The notes: a model not told the origin generated them from the letters alone. Shown: positions 48,232 to 56,758, numbered from the stretch's first letter. The stretch: DNA of 64,000 bases from Gemmatimonadota bacterium (GCA_002727195.1 PBWH01000002.1:86524-150523), one strand, 5' to 3'. Made by a program: numbers and translations.

Positions 48232-49358
48232 CCGCACCGGATCAGCAGGCGTGGATACACGTCGATCTGGGAGCGATTCGCTCGAACGTTTCCTGCGTGT
48301 CCGAGTTCGTCGGGCCCGGTGTGGAGGTGATGGCCGTCATCAAGGCGGACGCATACGGCCACGGCATTATCAAGACAGCTCAGGCTGCGATTGAGGGGGG
48401 CGCATCCTGTTTGGGAGTAGCCACGGTCTACGAAGGGCTGAGCCTTCGAGAGGCCGGCATTGAGGATCCCATTGTCATCCTGGGCCTCACCCTCCCGGAA
48501 GCGACCTCGGCCATCGTGGATGCAGACCTGTCGGCTACTGTCAGCGCCGCGGAATCGGTCGAGGCCCTTCAGGAGGCGGCCGCCGCTCAGAACACCGTCG
48601 CCAAGCTCCACCTCAAGGTCGACACGGGCATGGGACGCATCGGCGTCGCACCCGATGGCGTTGAACGGCTTCTCGACCTTATCTCGTCTGGCTCACACCT
48701 GGAGGTGGAGGGTCTTTCCACACACATCGGGTGGGACGTCGACCAGCTATCGGAACTGCAAAAACAGGTCGACCGGATCCAGCGCACCTTCGACCAGCTC
48801 CTTTCATCCCATCCCCGTCCCCGCTGGGTGCACGCGGCCAACAGTCTTGTGACGCTGTCTCAACCCGCCGTCCGCTACAACCTCGTCCGCGCCGGATTGC
48901 TGACCTACGGCATCCCGCCCTGCGATCACCCGGCTCTCCGGGCCGCCCCACTCGACGCCCTGACCGCCGCTCTCTCGATTCATGCCCGGATCACTCAGGT
49001 GCGGGAGCTTGAGGCCGGTCAGGCCGTCAGCTACGGGGGACATACGGTCGTCGATCGCCCGACGCGTGCCGCCATCGTCCCCGTTGGATACGGGGACGGC
49101 TATCCGCGCTTTCCATCCCCGTCGGGCTCAGCCCTCGCAAATGGTGTGCGCTGTCCGATTCTTGGTGTCATCTGCATGGACCAGATGGTCATCGACATCA
49201 GCGATGCCGATGTCGACATCGGAGATGAAGTCATTCTGTTGGGAACTGACCGTGCCACATCCATCACAGCCGCAGACCTTGCCCTGCTTGCGCAGCGGAT
49301 CCCCTATGAGATCGTAACCGGCCTCGGCGCACGACTCCCTTACCGCTACACCCCGTGA
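48228..49358 (+). CDS. alr: Alanine racemase
   Basis: 376 residues from a TTG that overlaps the sbcC stop (TTGA). The PLP lysine is Lys39 in VIKADAYGHG. STHIGWDVD, the catalytic tyrosine in AVSYGGHT near 264, and CMDQMVIDI follow in the fold-type III order. It makes D-alanine for peptidoglycan. Translational coupling to sbcC is unusual but probably only reflects compact packing. Confidence 0.96.
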   Translation: MTAPDQQAWIHVDLGAIRSNVSCVSEFVGPGVEVMAVIKADAYGHGIIKTAQAAIEGGASCLGVATVYEGLSLREAGIEDPIVILGLTLPEATSAIVDADLSATVSAAESVEALQEAAAAQNTVAKLHLKVDTGMGRIGVAPDGVERLLDLISSGSHLEVEGLSTHIGWDVDQLSELQKQVDRIQRTFDQLLSSHPRPRWVHAANSLVTLSQPAVRYNLVRAGLLTYGIPPCDHPALRAAPLDALTAALSIHARITQVRELEAGQAVSYGGHTVVDRPTRAAIVPVGYGDGYPRFPSPSGSALANGVRCPILGVICMDQMVIDISDADVDIGDEVILLGTDRATSITAADLALLAQRIPYEIVTGLGARLPYRYTP

Positions 49359-49418
49359 TCCCGCACACGGCGTCCTCCCTGATTTTGGCTATATTCACAA
49401 ATTATCAGGAGGTTGCCA

Positions 49419-50444
49419 ATGAAGCGACTCACCTACACCTTCTTCGCTGCTATACTCCTTTTCGGCTGTGGGGATGGGAAACCTGACTCGGTTGGCCCCG
49501 CGCAGGAAATTCTCGTCCTGGCCGATCCTTCGGAGTGGGAGCGGCTGGAGCCCGTCGTCCGGGACATCTTCGAGAAGGTTCTGCGTACCCCACAGGTCGA
49601 GAAAATCTTCTCCATCCAACACGGCCGGATCGAGGACATCGAACCCTACAAGCACCTTCAGCGGAAGATCCTGCTCGTCCTGAGCACCATCGACGCGGAC
49701 CACGAGACCGGTTACTTCCTCCGGTCGCTTCTGTCTGAGGAGGTCATCGATGCCGTCCGGACGGGGAAGCCGGGCATATCCATCAAGCACGATGTCTGGG
49801 CGGATGAGCAGTTGCTGCTCGTGAGCTCAGCCATGGACGTGGAGACGTTGATCGAGGATCTGCGTGGATCGTCGGATCGTCTGTATGCGTCGGTCGAAAG
49901 AGCCCGGAACGAGCGGATCGCCAAGCTCATCTACCGGTATGGCGAGCGTGAGGACGTCACAAAACAACTGGCGCACAAATTCGGGTGGCAGGTGCGGGTC
50001 CCCTTTGGCTATCGGATCCTGGAGGCCAAGCCGGACAGCGGATTCGTAGTCCTGGCGAAAGAGTCGCCGAGTCGATGGTGTTTCGTCTACTGGGAGGACG
50101 GCATCGCGCCCGGCACCCTGACCGAGGACTGGGTGATTGCCAAACGGGATGAGATCACGCGTCGCTTCTTCGACCAGGATCGTATAGCACCAGGGGAAGT
50201 CACTTCCTACGAAACTGATTTCTCGGGCAAGCTGGCCATCGTTCTCCAGGGCCTGTGGCAAAACCCGAAAGCGTATACGGGGGGGCCGTTCAAAAGCTAC
50301 GCGTTCGTCGATCTCGAGCAGGACAGATTCTATTTTGTCGACGTGGGCGTCTTCTCACCAAACAAGCAGAAGGAAACCTACCTGAGACAGCTGGACCTGA
50401 TGGCGAACACCTTCAAGATGGCGGGCGAGCAAAGGGTTAACTAA
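49419..50444 (+). CDS. DUF4837-family lipoprotein
   Basis: 341 residues from the ATG at 49419 with AGGAGG six bases upstream. A lipoprotein signal ends with LLFGC, Cys15 being the lipidation site. The body reads EILVLADPSEWERLEPVVRD, later EDWVIAKRDEITRRFFDQD and YETDFSGKLAIVLQGLWQ, which I recognise as the DUF4837 pattern common in Bacteroidetes and relatives. Function is unknown. It follows alr and precedes a DUF502 membrane protein on the same strand. Confidence 0.82.
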   Translation: MKRLTYTFFAAILLFGCGDGKPDSVGPAQEILVLADPSEWERLEPVVRDIFEKVLRTPQVEKIFSIQHGRIEDIEPYKHLQRKILLVLSTIDADHETGYFLRSLLSEEVIDAVRTGKPGISIKHDVWADEQLLLVSSAMDVETLIEDLRGSSDRLYASVERARNERIAKLIYRYGEREDVTKQLAHKFGWQVRVPFGYRILEAKPDSGFVVLAKESPSRWCFVYWEDGIAPGTLTEDWVIAKRDEITRRFFDQDRIAPGEVTSYETDFSGKLAIVLQGLWQNPKAYTGGPFKSYAFVDLEQDRFYFVDVGVFSPNKQKETYLRQLDLMANTFKMAGEQRVN

Positions 50445-50528
50445 CTGGGTCGAGGGGTTTGGGAAAGGGACGGCGTGGAAGCACGAGAGGAAGAACCGGA
50501 ATTGCACCGATAGTCACGAATCGGGTCA

Positions 50529-51248
50529 TTGCAGGCAGCGCTGAGGAAAAAAGTCGTGACTGGCATCGTCATACTGGTTCCGCTCGTCGTCACCTTCCTC
50601 GCACTCCGATTGGTGTTCCAGTGGCTGGACTCGCTGGCGCAACCACTGATCAAGGGCATCCTCGGTTCCGAAGATGACGTCCCAGGGCTGGGTATTGTCC
50701 TGACGTTTGTCGTCGTGTGGCTGGCTGGTTCGATCGGGAACAATGTCGTCGGGAAGCGATTGATCGGTCACGGCAACGAGATCCTGGCGCGGATCCCAAT
50801 TATCGGCAGCATCTACAGCCCGTTTAAGCAGTTCATCGACACCGTGGCCGCTCCGAAAGAAGCGCCAAGCTTCACGAGGGCCGTCCTGGCGGAATATCCG
50901 GCTGACGATCGGTGGATCCTGGGGTTTGCGACGGGAGAGGTGACGTTGCCCGGCCAGAAGCCGGGTCGGTGTGTGTTCGTGCCGACTTCACCCAACCCGG
51001 CTACGGGATGGATGGTGATCTTTCCGCAGACCCAGGTGGTTGAGACCGACCTCACGGTCGAGGAAGCGATGCGACAGATCGTCTCCGGGGGCATCGTCAT
51101 CCCCGAGACTCTCGGGAGAGCGTATACCGTCGATGCAACGAACGAGTTAGACTTCCCTACGCCTCCGGGTCCTGCTCCAGACGCTCTCGAAGCAGGCGAT
51201 TCAGTATCTCCACCTCAGAGCCCCCCTCGATCCGAGCACGCTGGATAA
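50529..51248 (+). CDS. DUF502-family membrane protein
   Basis: 239 residues from a TTG at 50529. Two transmembrane helices (VVTGIVILVPLVVTFLALRL and LGIVLTFVVVWLAGSIG) are followed by the conserved RIPIIGSIYSPFKQ and GRCVFVPTSPNPATGWMVI segments of DUF502. The function of the family is not established. Its last 90 bases overlap a small gene on the opposite strand. Confidence 0.86.
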   Translation: MQAALRKKVVTGIVILVPLVVTFLALRLVFQWLDSLAQPLIKGILGSEDDVPGLGIVLTFVVVWLAGSIGNNVVGKRLIGHGNEILARIPIIGSIYSPFKQFIDTVAAPKEAPSFTRAVLAEYPADDRWILGFATGEVTLPGQKPGRCVFVPTSPNPATGWMVIFPQTQVVETDLTVEEAMRQIVSGGIVIPETLGRAYTVDATNELDFPTPPGPAPDALEAGDSVSPPQSPPRSEHAG

Positions 51249-51405
51249 TCTTCTCCATCAGGTCGGGGTCCAGAGTCGTCGCCAGACGGTCCAGCCGTCT
51301 ATCTGGCTCCTCGGGAGCCGACGTGACCTCGTCACTCCGATACGCGTATCCCACGAGGATCACGAGAACGACAATCACCACAAACAGGAAGAACAACGTG
51401 AGCAA
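51157..51405 (-). CDS. Small single-span membrane protein
   Basis: About 82 residues if translation starts at the TTG at 51405, which is preceded by GGAGG four bases away. An upstream GTG at 51477 is the alternative. A strongly hydrophobic helix (TLFFLFVVIVVLVILVGYA) is followed by a charged cytoplasmic-type tail ending LDPDLMEKIIQRARIEGG and ILNRLLRERLEQD. It overlaps the 3' end of the DUF502 gene on the other strand by 92 bases. Codon use and the clean helix support it, but it is not matched to any family I know. Confidence 0.55.
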   Translation of the reverse strand: MLTLFFLFVVIVVLVILVGYAYRSDEVTSAPEEPDRRLDRLATTLDPDLMEKIIQRARIEGGSEVEILNRLLRERLEQDPEA

Positions 51406-51502
51406 AATGCCTCCGGAGGCAGTCTTGACTTTGAGAGGGGATGAGTCTAATCTCGTAGAGAGATTCGAGTCCTCCACCCCTACAAGGTAACGGGAGCGAC
51501 GG

Positions 51503-51775
51503 ATGCTCTGGTGGGTAACGTGCTTTGTCGCTACGGGCGTCGCGATCGTAGCCAAATGGTATTTCACAACAACGATCGAGAGACTTCGACAGTCTCTCCT
51601 TCGCGAGCAGCTTGAGGCACTCGCCCTGAAGGGTGAGTTGACCGATCTGCGTCAGGACCAGCGAAGCAAGAGCCGGCTCGTCCGAGAGCGTGAAGCGGAG
51701 ATCAAGCGGCTGAAGAGCTCGATCGCCAAACTCCAAGGCGAGATCCACGGGCTCGAGGACGAGATCAAGTGCTGA
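51503..51775 (+). CDS. Small membrane-anchored coiled-coil protein
   Basis: 90 residues. A hydrophobic N-terminal helix (MLWWVTCFVATGVAIVA) is followed by a long Glu/Lys/Leu coiled-coil from about 26 to the end (EAEIKRLKSSIAKLQGEIHG). GGGAGCG precedes the ATG. It is divergent from the small membrane protein on the other strand with overlapping promoter DNA, and a hairpin with a T-rich tail follows. It is not assigned to a family. Size and layout resemble small division or envelope scaffolds, but that is speculation. Confidence 0.6.
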   Translation: MLWWVTCFVATGVAIVAKWYFTTTIERLRQSLLREQLEALALKGELTDLRQDQRSKSRLVREREAEIKRLKSSIAKLQGEIHGLEDEIKC

Positions 51776-51799
51776 CAGACCTACATTACTAGCTCAACC

Positions 51800-51837
51800 G
51801 AGCCGCGTGCCACAGGAATGGGGCTCTTCTTCTTTTC
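51800..51837 (+). terminator. Probable intrinsic terminator
   Basis: GAGCC (51800-51804) pairs with GGCTC (51822-51826), followed by TTCTTCTTTTC. The stem is short and the loop long, so strength is uncertain. It separates converging genes. Confidence 0.5.
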
Positions 51838-52373
51838 TAGCCCTTCTCCTGCACCTCAGCGAAACCGAGCGTATCCGCCACCGCCTTGACGACCGAGGCG
51901 ATTCTCCCCACATCCACCACATACTGAGCATCGCCGCCGTTTTTCTTGATCTGGGCAGCGTGTGCGTTCACACACGTCCCGCACGTGTTCACCACACTCG
52001 CCGCCAGGCTGAAGGTCTCGAACAGCAGCAGTCCAATGCCTGCGTGCGACAGCATTATGTTCATCCGCAGCTTGGCCGGCTGACCCTTGATCTCAGGGTC
52101 GGTGAGCACATCGTTGAACTTGTACCAGACGTTGTTCATGCTCATGATCGCCGCCGCGCTCTGACACCCCTCAAGCTGTTCATCCGACAGGCTTCCCTGC
52201 GCGTCCTCGAGAACGGCCGCCGTCACGTCCGGGTTCCCACTGACCAGGGCAGCTGTGTACGCTGACCCCCAGGCCGCGACGTCATCCAGACTCGACGTCG
52301 TCAGAACCCCCAGATTGAGCCTCAGATCCTTGGCGTAGTCGGGCAAGGTGGACTTGAGAACCTCTATTCCCAC
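51837..52373 (-). CDS. AhpD-like alkylhydroperoxidase
   Basis: About 178 residues from a GTG at 52373 that begins VGIEVLKSTLPDYAKDLRLN, the typical AhpD N-terminus. An ATG 33 bases upstream lies in a terminator hairpin and is unlikely. The redox pair is CGTC, in VNTCGTCVNAHAAQI, with the proton-relay His next to it. AhpD-type enzymes reduce peroxides or recycle lipoylated proteins together with AhpC. No ahpC is in the window. Confidence 0.88.
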   Translation of the reverse strand: MGIEVLKSTLPDYAKDLRLNLGVLTTSSLDDVAAWGSAYTAALVSGNPDVTAAVLEDAQGSLSDEQLEGCQSAAAIMSMNNVWYKFNDVLTDPEIKGQPAKLRMNIMLSHAGIGLLLFETFSLAASVVNTCGTCVNAHAAQIKKNGGDAQYVVDVGRIASVVKAVADTLGFAEVQEKG

Positions 52374-52390
52374 GCGACCTCCCACAAATG

Positions 52391-52418
52391 AGAAAGGCCG
52401 ACACATCCGTGCCGACCT
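52391..52418 (-). terminator. Intrinsic terminator of the small membrane-protein gene
   Basis: On the minus strand AGGTCGGCA, loop CGGATG and TGTCGGCCT form a nine-pair stem with two G-U pairs, followed by TTTCT. It ends the gene at 52444-52605 just before the AhpD-like gene. Confidence 0.75.
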
Positions 52419-52443
52419 GACGGGCTACGTCTCGATGACGTGC

Positions 52444-52605
52444 CTACTTGACGTAATAACCGATGAACAGAAAATCGATAAACAGCAGCAGACACAGCAC
52501 CTCGACGGCGAGAAAAAGGTAGATCTCGATCTTCTCCCGAAGTCCCGCCTCTTCGACAGGTTCTTCCGCCGGTGTCTTTGCCTCAGCTTGCTTCTTTTTG
52601 GCCAT
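52444..52605 (-). CDS. Small membrane protein (53 residues)
   Basis: A 53-residue protein from the ATG at 52605, preferred over a longer frame that adds an unlikely leader. The first half is Lys/Glu/Ala rich (MAKKKQAEAKTPAEE). The second is a single hydrophobic helix with embedded acids (IYLFLAVEVLCLLLFIDFL). It has its own terminator downstream and a GAGAGGA site upstream, which supports real expression. Function is unknown. Such small membrane proteins often modify a larger membrane complex. Confidence 0.6.
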   Translation of the reverse strand: MAKKKQAEAKTPAEEPVEEAGLREKIEIYLFLAVEVLCLLLFIDFLFIGYYVK

Positions 52606-52789
52606 GAATCCTCTCGACGCTTTGCGCGGAAACGGCCCCGCAACCGTCACTAAACCTAGACTCTTTCGCTTCGTAGGTCAAGGGAACCAAAACCGGGTAC
52701 AAGGCGTTGTTAATCAATGAATAACTGGACAAACCCCATGCCCCTTGTTATCATTCTGTCCGTTCGAAAGCCGCCTGTCCGGAGATTGC

Positions 52790-53740
52790 ATGCACTTCCT
52801 CAGACGTAGTATCCTTGCCCTTTCGGTCGCCCTGCTGGCGATGTCGACGGGCCTTTTCTCACAAGCCAGCGGCGAATCCCTCCAACCGGGGGATCGTGTA
52901 GAGATCGTCCTGAAAGCGGGACGAACCGTAGTCGGTAACCTCATCCGAGACGGTGCAACGCTGATCGAATTGCGGGTCGGGTCCGGTAAAGTCCGCATCT
53001 ACAAAATCAATATCAAGACCATCAACGGACGATCACCCTTCGCGGATGCCGCTCAGCAACCGACTGGTCCTGTCGCCGAAGTCACACCTGAAGAGGTGTT
53101 CATTCCTGGTGGGGAGTACCAGATGGGTGACAGTCGGGGCAAGGATTGCCCCATCCACAAGGTCCAGATCGACAGTTTCTACATCGACAAATACGAGCTG
53201 ACGAACGCCGAGTATCGCGTCTACCTCGACCAGACCGGTAAGCAGAAACCCAAATACTGGGACAACACCAAGTACAATGGTGACGACCAGCCCGTCGTCG
53301 GCGTCTCTTGGGATGAGGCGTCTGATTACTGCAGATGGGCAGGCAAACGACTCCCAACCGAAGCCGAGTGGGAGATCGCCGCGCGTGGCCGCGATGGCAC
53401 CTTATTCCCGTGGGGCGACGTCAAGAGTATCGTCGCGACCAACACCCGGGAGTCGAAGGAAGGCCGGCCGCTTCCGGTCGGTTCTTTCGCCGCGGGGGCC
53501 AGCAGTTTCGAGCTACATGACATGTCGGGGAATGTCTGGGAATGGTGCTACGACTGGTATGATAAGGAGTATTACGGGGACTCGGCCTACAGCAATCCTC
53601 GTGGGCCGGACAGCGGGAAAGAGAAAGTCATCCGCGGGGGTGGGTGGAACATCAGCATCGTCGACATGGCTTTCCGGAAACACGTCAAACCTAGCGAGCG
53701 GTATTCCTCCCTCGGGTTCCGTTGCGCCCGTAAGCAGTAG
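52790..53740 (+). CDS. Secreted FGE-sulfatase (SUMF1)-domain protein lacking catalytic cysteines
   Basis: 316 residues from the ATG at 52790 with GGAG upstream. A signal peptide ends around FSQASG. A short beta region (GDRVEIVLKAGRTVVGNLIR) leads to the SUMF1 domain: FIPGGEYQMGDSRG, IDKYELTNAEYRVYL, GKRLPTEAEWEIAARG, DMSGNVWEWCYDWY and VIRGGGWNIS. True formylglycine-generating enzymes carry two cysteines just after RGGS. Here that stretch reads WNISIVDMAFRKHV with none, so it is probably a non-catalytic or carbohydrate-binding relative. A long perfect terminator follows. Confidence 0.88.
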   Translation: MHFLRRSILALSVALLAMSTGLFSQASGESLQPGDRVEIVLKAGRTVVGNLIRDGATLIELRVGSGKVRIYKINIKTINGRSPFADAAQQPTGPVAEVTPEEVFIPGGEYQMGDSRGKDCPIHKVQIDSFYIDKYELTNAEYRVYLDQTGKQKPKYWDNTKYNGDDQPVVGVSWDEASDYCRWAGKRLPTEAEWEIAARGRDGTLFPWGDVKSIVATNTRESKEGRPLPVGSFAAGASSFELHDMSGNVWEWCYDWYDKEYYGDSAYSNPRGPDSGKEKVIRGGGWNISIVDMAFRKHVKPSERYSSLGFRCARKQ

Positions 53741-53750
53741 CACTACCTCC

Positions 53751-53799
53751 AGAAAGCAAGAAGGGCCACCGTCCGAGACGGTGGCCCTTCTTGCTTTCT
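53751..53799. terminator. Perfect 23-base-pair bidirectional terminator
   Basis: Two complementary 23-base arms (53751-53773 and 53777-53799) with a CGA loop lie between converging genes. The core is GGGCCACCGTC, and AGAAAGCAAG/CTTGCTTTCT extends the stem. It is one of the strongest hairpins in the window. Confidence 0.88.
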
Positions 53800-53819
53800 G
53801 AGCGGATCAAGCGAGGGGG

Positions 53820-54218
53820 TCAGATATCACCGAACCCCTCGATCTCATCGAGGATACTGGTCGGATCATCTCGCACCAGTATCAGAATCGAGCTGTGCGG
53901 GACGATCAGGTATTGTGCGCCCTCGAACTTGATCTCCATCGCCGCCTTCTTCATAAACAAGGCGAAATCACCGACACGGGCTTGCATCGGCAGATACCGA
54001 GGCTCGTTCTCAGAAGCCTTCCACGGCTCGTCATCATCACGTGTTTCAGGGAGAGGGATGCCTGGGCCACACTCCACGACCAGGCCGCCCTGCACCTCCT
54101 CCTTCTCCACAACGGTCTGGGGCAGGTACAGTCCCACATCCGTCTTGTGTTCCATCTCCTCCTGCTTGATGAGCACGCGGTCGCCGATAATAACGACCTC
54201 ACGGTTCCCCATCTTCAT
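53820..54218 (-). CDS. GroES-like co-chaperonin with an internal insertion
   Basis: 132 residues, against about 95 for GroES. The Cpn10 fold is visible: VVIIGDRVLIKQEE, the mobile-loop-like HKTDVGLYLPQ, GGLVVECGPG, and a final YLIVPHSSILILV. An insertion of about 25 residues (LPETRDDDEPWKASENEPR) sits where the roof hairpin should be. No groEL is adjacent. It is 27 bases downstream of an FGE-like gene, so it may serve that protein or an unlinked chaperonin. Confidence 0.8.
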   Translation of the reverse strand: MKMGNREVVIIGDRVLIKQEEMEHKTDVGLYLPQTVVEKEEVQGGLVVECGPGIPLPETRDDDEPWKASENEPRYLPMQARVGDFALFMKKAAMEIKFEGAQYLIVPHSSILILVRDDPTSILDEIEGFGDI

Positions 54219-54245
54219 CCCTACTTGCCTCCTGTGTCTGTCCTC

Positions 54246-55175
54246 TCAATCATCCGGGCTCTGGGCACACCGGAAACCGATATGGTCCTGCATGTTCGCC
54301 TCGGGGGCCCAATGTCGTGCCGCACATCGGACATCGGCCTTGTTCCCTGCGTAGAAGCCACCCCGAATCACGCGATACTGGCCTCCCGGCGGCCCCTCCG
54401 GGTTATCTCTCGGGGCCGCCTCGTAATACTCGTCGTAATACCAGTCCTCGCACCATTCCATCACATTGCCACACATGTCAATAACGCCGTAGGGGCTGTT
54501 TCCACCCGGGAACTGATCGATAGGTGTCGTCCCGCCGTAGTCGTTGCTCGAGTTGACGTTGTCCTTCCGGAAGGCGTCCCCCCAGGGATAGGTCTGACCG
54601 ACCGTCCCCCGCGCCGACTTCTCCCACTCCGCCTCAGTCGGTAGTCGCTTCCCGACCCAGTCGCAGTATGCTTTTGCATCATTGAAGCTGATGTTGGTCA
54701 CCGGGTGTTCCGCCTGATCGAGCTGGTAGGTCCCGCTTGTCCACTGTGGCGGTCGTCGGTGACCGGCTACATCGACAAACATCTTGTACTCCTGGTTGGT
54801 CACCGGATACTTGTCGATCAGGAAGGCGTTCAGCAGGACCGATCGCTGCGGCATCTCATCGCGCGCGCCTTCGTCATCGCCCATCACGAACTCACCGGCA
54901 CCGATCTCCACCATTTCTTTAGCGTTGACCTGCTCCTGGAGAGCCATTCGCTGCTCGTTCAGGGACCCCAGTTCCTGCTTGAGGGCCTCGATCCGGCGCA
55001 GACTCTCTTCCGCAGCCTGCTCGGCCTCCTGAATCTGTCGCTCAACATTGGATCGACTGTTTTCGAGCTGCTCAACTGTCGGCTGAAGCAGGGCTGCCTG
55101 CTTCCGAAAGACCGCGAAAATCTGGAAACAGAACGCGCCAAAACACACCATCAGTACCGGATACATCCAGTCCAA
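54246..55175 (-). CDS. Membrane-anchored coiled-coil FGE-sulfatase-domain protein without catalytic cysteine pair
   Basis: 309 residues. An N-terminal helix (YPVLMVCFGAFCFQIFAVF) and a coiled coil to about residue 90 precede a SUMF1 domain: MVEIGAGEFVMGDDEG, DKYPVTNQEYKMFV, GKRLPTEAEWEKSARG and DMCGNVMEWCEDWY. After VIRGG the sequence reads FYAGNKADVRCAARH. The single Cys aligns with the non-catalytic RCAAR, so both catalytic positions are missing. It is downstream of a sulfatase and upstream of a GroES-like gene on one strand. Confidence 0.87.
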   Translation of the reverse strand: MDWMYPVLMVCFGAFCFQIFAVFRKQAALLQPTVEQLENSRSNVERQIQEAEQAAEESLRRIEALKQELGSLNEQRMALQEQVNAKEMVEIGAGEFVMGDDEGARDEMPQRSVLLNAFLIDKYPVTNQEYKMFVDVAGHRRPPQWTSGTYQLDQAEHPVTNISFNDAKAYCDWVGKRLPTEAEWEKSARGTVGQTYPWGDAFRKDNVNSSNDYGGTTPIDQFPGGNSPYGVIDMCGNVMEWCEDWYYDEYYEAAPRDNPEGPPGGQYRVIRGGFYAGNKADVRCAARHWAPEANMQDHIGFRCAQSPDD

Positions 55176-55303
55176 GAGACCTCCGATCTGTCACGAGAAT
55201 CAGCTTGTCGCCTTGCCGTGAACGGGCGTTCTAGACTTTCGAAAAGTTAGTGTTTTGAAAGAACTTAGTCAACCGCTTTGGATTGACGAGCCTGCTCTTC
55301 TCC

Positions 55304-56689
55304 TTACACTACCGCTGCCTGCGCCTGCCATCCGGCTCCCAACTGGGCGCTGAAATCGTCTATAGTGGACCGATAGGCATCGTTCGACGCAACGTTCGCC
55401 GCTTCGTCGCTTGACGTGCGATGGTCATACAACTCGCGCTCCTTGACCTCTCCAGATTGCGCATCCTGCCACTCGGTATACCGATAGTCATTCGTACGGA
55501 GGGTATATCCCATCACCCCGCCGCCTCTTGGATACTGGCTGATTGCGGCCTGCTTCCAGTCCCGTTCCGTATCCTCGACGAGTGGGACCAAACTCTGGCC
55601 CTCGCAGTGATCGGGAATGGGGATGTCACAGAGGTCACAAAGCGTCGGATACATGTCGACGAACTCGGTCAGTCCACCGGCATGCGATCCAGCCGAGCCA
55701 CGACCGGGTGCACTAAGAACCATGGGTGCCTTCGTGTCGATCTCGAAGTTGGTGTGCTTACACCAACTTCCGTGATCACCCAGTTTCCATCCGTGATCGC
55801 CCCAGAGCAACACAACCGTATCCTTGTCCAGACCGAGGCGACGTAACTCAGCCATCACACGTCCGACCTGCGCATCCATATAGCTGACACAGGCGTAATA
55901 CCCGTGCTTCAGCGTCCGCGCCAGGTCGGCGTCCATCGCCCCATCGTCAGGTATATTCGTGTAGCCGCGCAGCTCACCGAAATTTGTCAACGAGTAGGCC
56001 GTGGCACCCTCGGGAGCGTCTATCGTCGCCGGCAGGGGAATTACCTCCGGATCGTACAGATCCCAGTATCGTGTCGGTGCACTGAATGGGAGATGGGGCT
56101 TATGGAAGCCCAGGGCAATGAAGAACGTCTCATCCTTCAGCTCGTTCAGCGCCTGAATCGCCGCATCCGCGTCCTTACCGTCGTGGTAGGCACTGTCCTC
56201 GACGTCGGCACTCTCGTATGCCGGACCCAAGCCACGTCGTGTCGACCCGCTGGCCTTTAGAATTTCGTCGTTCCGGGTGATCGTCTCGATCGCTTCGTCG
56301 GTCAGGTAGCCCCGTCCCTGCCAGTCACCCTGTGAAACGTGCGGCTCCGAGGACCATCCCTGGAGATCATCCTGACGGTGGTGGTAGATCTTGCCGATCG
56401 AGCGAGTCGTGTAGCCGTGGTTCTTGAAGTGCTCGGGCAATGTGATCACATCGGGCATCACCGACCGGACCGGCGTCTGCAGGTCGAAAATCCCAGTCGT
56501 ATCCGGCCTACAACCGGTCAGGACACTGGCCCGAGAGGGCGCACAGACCGATTGCTGACAGTACGAGCGGTCGAACACAACACCGTTTTGCGCGATTTCA
56601 TCGATGTGGGGCGAGTGGACGGCATCGACTCCGTAACAGCCGAGTTCAGGTCTCAGATCGTCTACGGCAATGAACAGAACGTTGGGCAT
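55304..56689 (-). CDS. S1-family sulfatase (iduronate-2-sulfatase-like)
   Basis: 461 residues from the ATG at 56689 with GGGAGC upstream. The metal Asp pair is at 10-11 in FIAVDDLRPELG. The modification motif CAPSR is at 49-53, and Cys49 must become formylglycine. GFHKPHLPFSAP, LWGDHGWKLGDHGSW and the C-terminal YRYTEW segment are typical of iduronate-2-sulfatase and choline-sulfatase relatives. No signal peptide is seen. The gene lies in the same direction as the FGE-like gene 128 bases downstream. Confidence 0.93.
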   Translation of the reverse strand: MPNVLFIAVDDLRPELGCYGVDAVHSPHIDEIAQNGVVFDRSYCQQSVCAPSRASVLTGCRPDTTGIFDLQTPVRSVMPDVITLPEHFKNHGYTTRSIGKIYHHRQDDLQGWSSEPHVSQGDWQGRGYLTDEAIETITRNDEILKASGSTRRGLGPAYESADVEDSAYHDGKDADAAIQALNELKDETFFIALGFHKPHLPFSAPTRYWDLYDPEVIPLPATIDAPEGATAYSLTNFGELRGYTNIPDDGAMDADLARTLKHGYYACVSYMDAQVGRVMAELRRLGLDKDTVVLLWGDHGWKLGDHGSWCKHTNFEIDTKAPMVLSAPGRGSAGSHAGGLTEFVDMYPTLCDLCDIPIPDHCEGQSLVPLVEDTERDWKQAAISQYPRGGGVMGYTLRTNDYRYTEWQDAQSGEVKERELYDHRTSSDEAANVASNDAYRSTIDDFSAQLGAGWQAQAAVV

Positions 56690-56742
56690 GCTCCCTCTCT
56701 GGAATGGCCACAAAAGGGCCGTAAATCCGCGTTTCCGAGCGC

Positions 56743-56758
56743 TGACAACCTGTTGTCA
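56743..56758. promoter_or_regulatory. Palindromic operator candidate in a divergent promoter
   Basis: TGACAAC-CT-GTTGTCA is a perfect 7+7 inverted repeat. It lies 54 bases from the sulfatase start and 66 bases from the receiver gene on the other strand. A second weaker repeat, AGGTT/AACCT, follows at 56761-56776. The geometry fits a dimeric repressor or response regulator. Confidence 0.5.

Noticed and set aside
52790-53740. Functional formylglycine-generating enzyme
   Set aside because: The two cysteines needed for catalysis are absent after the RGG motif.
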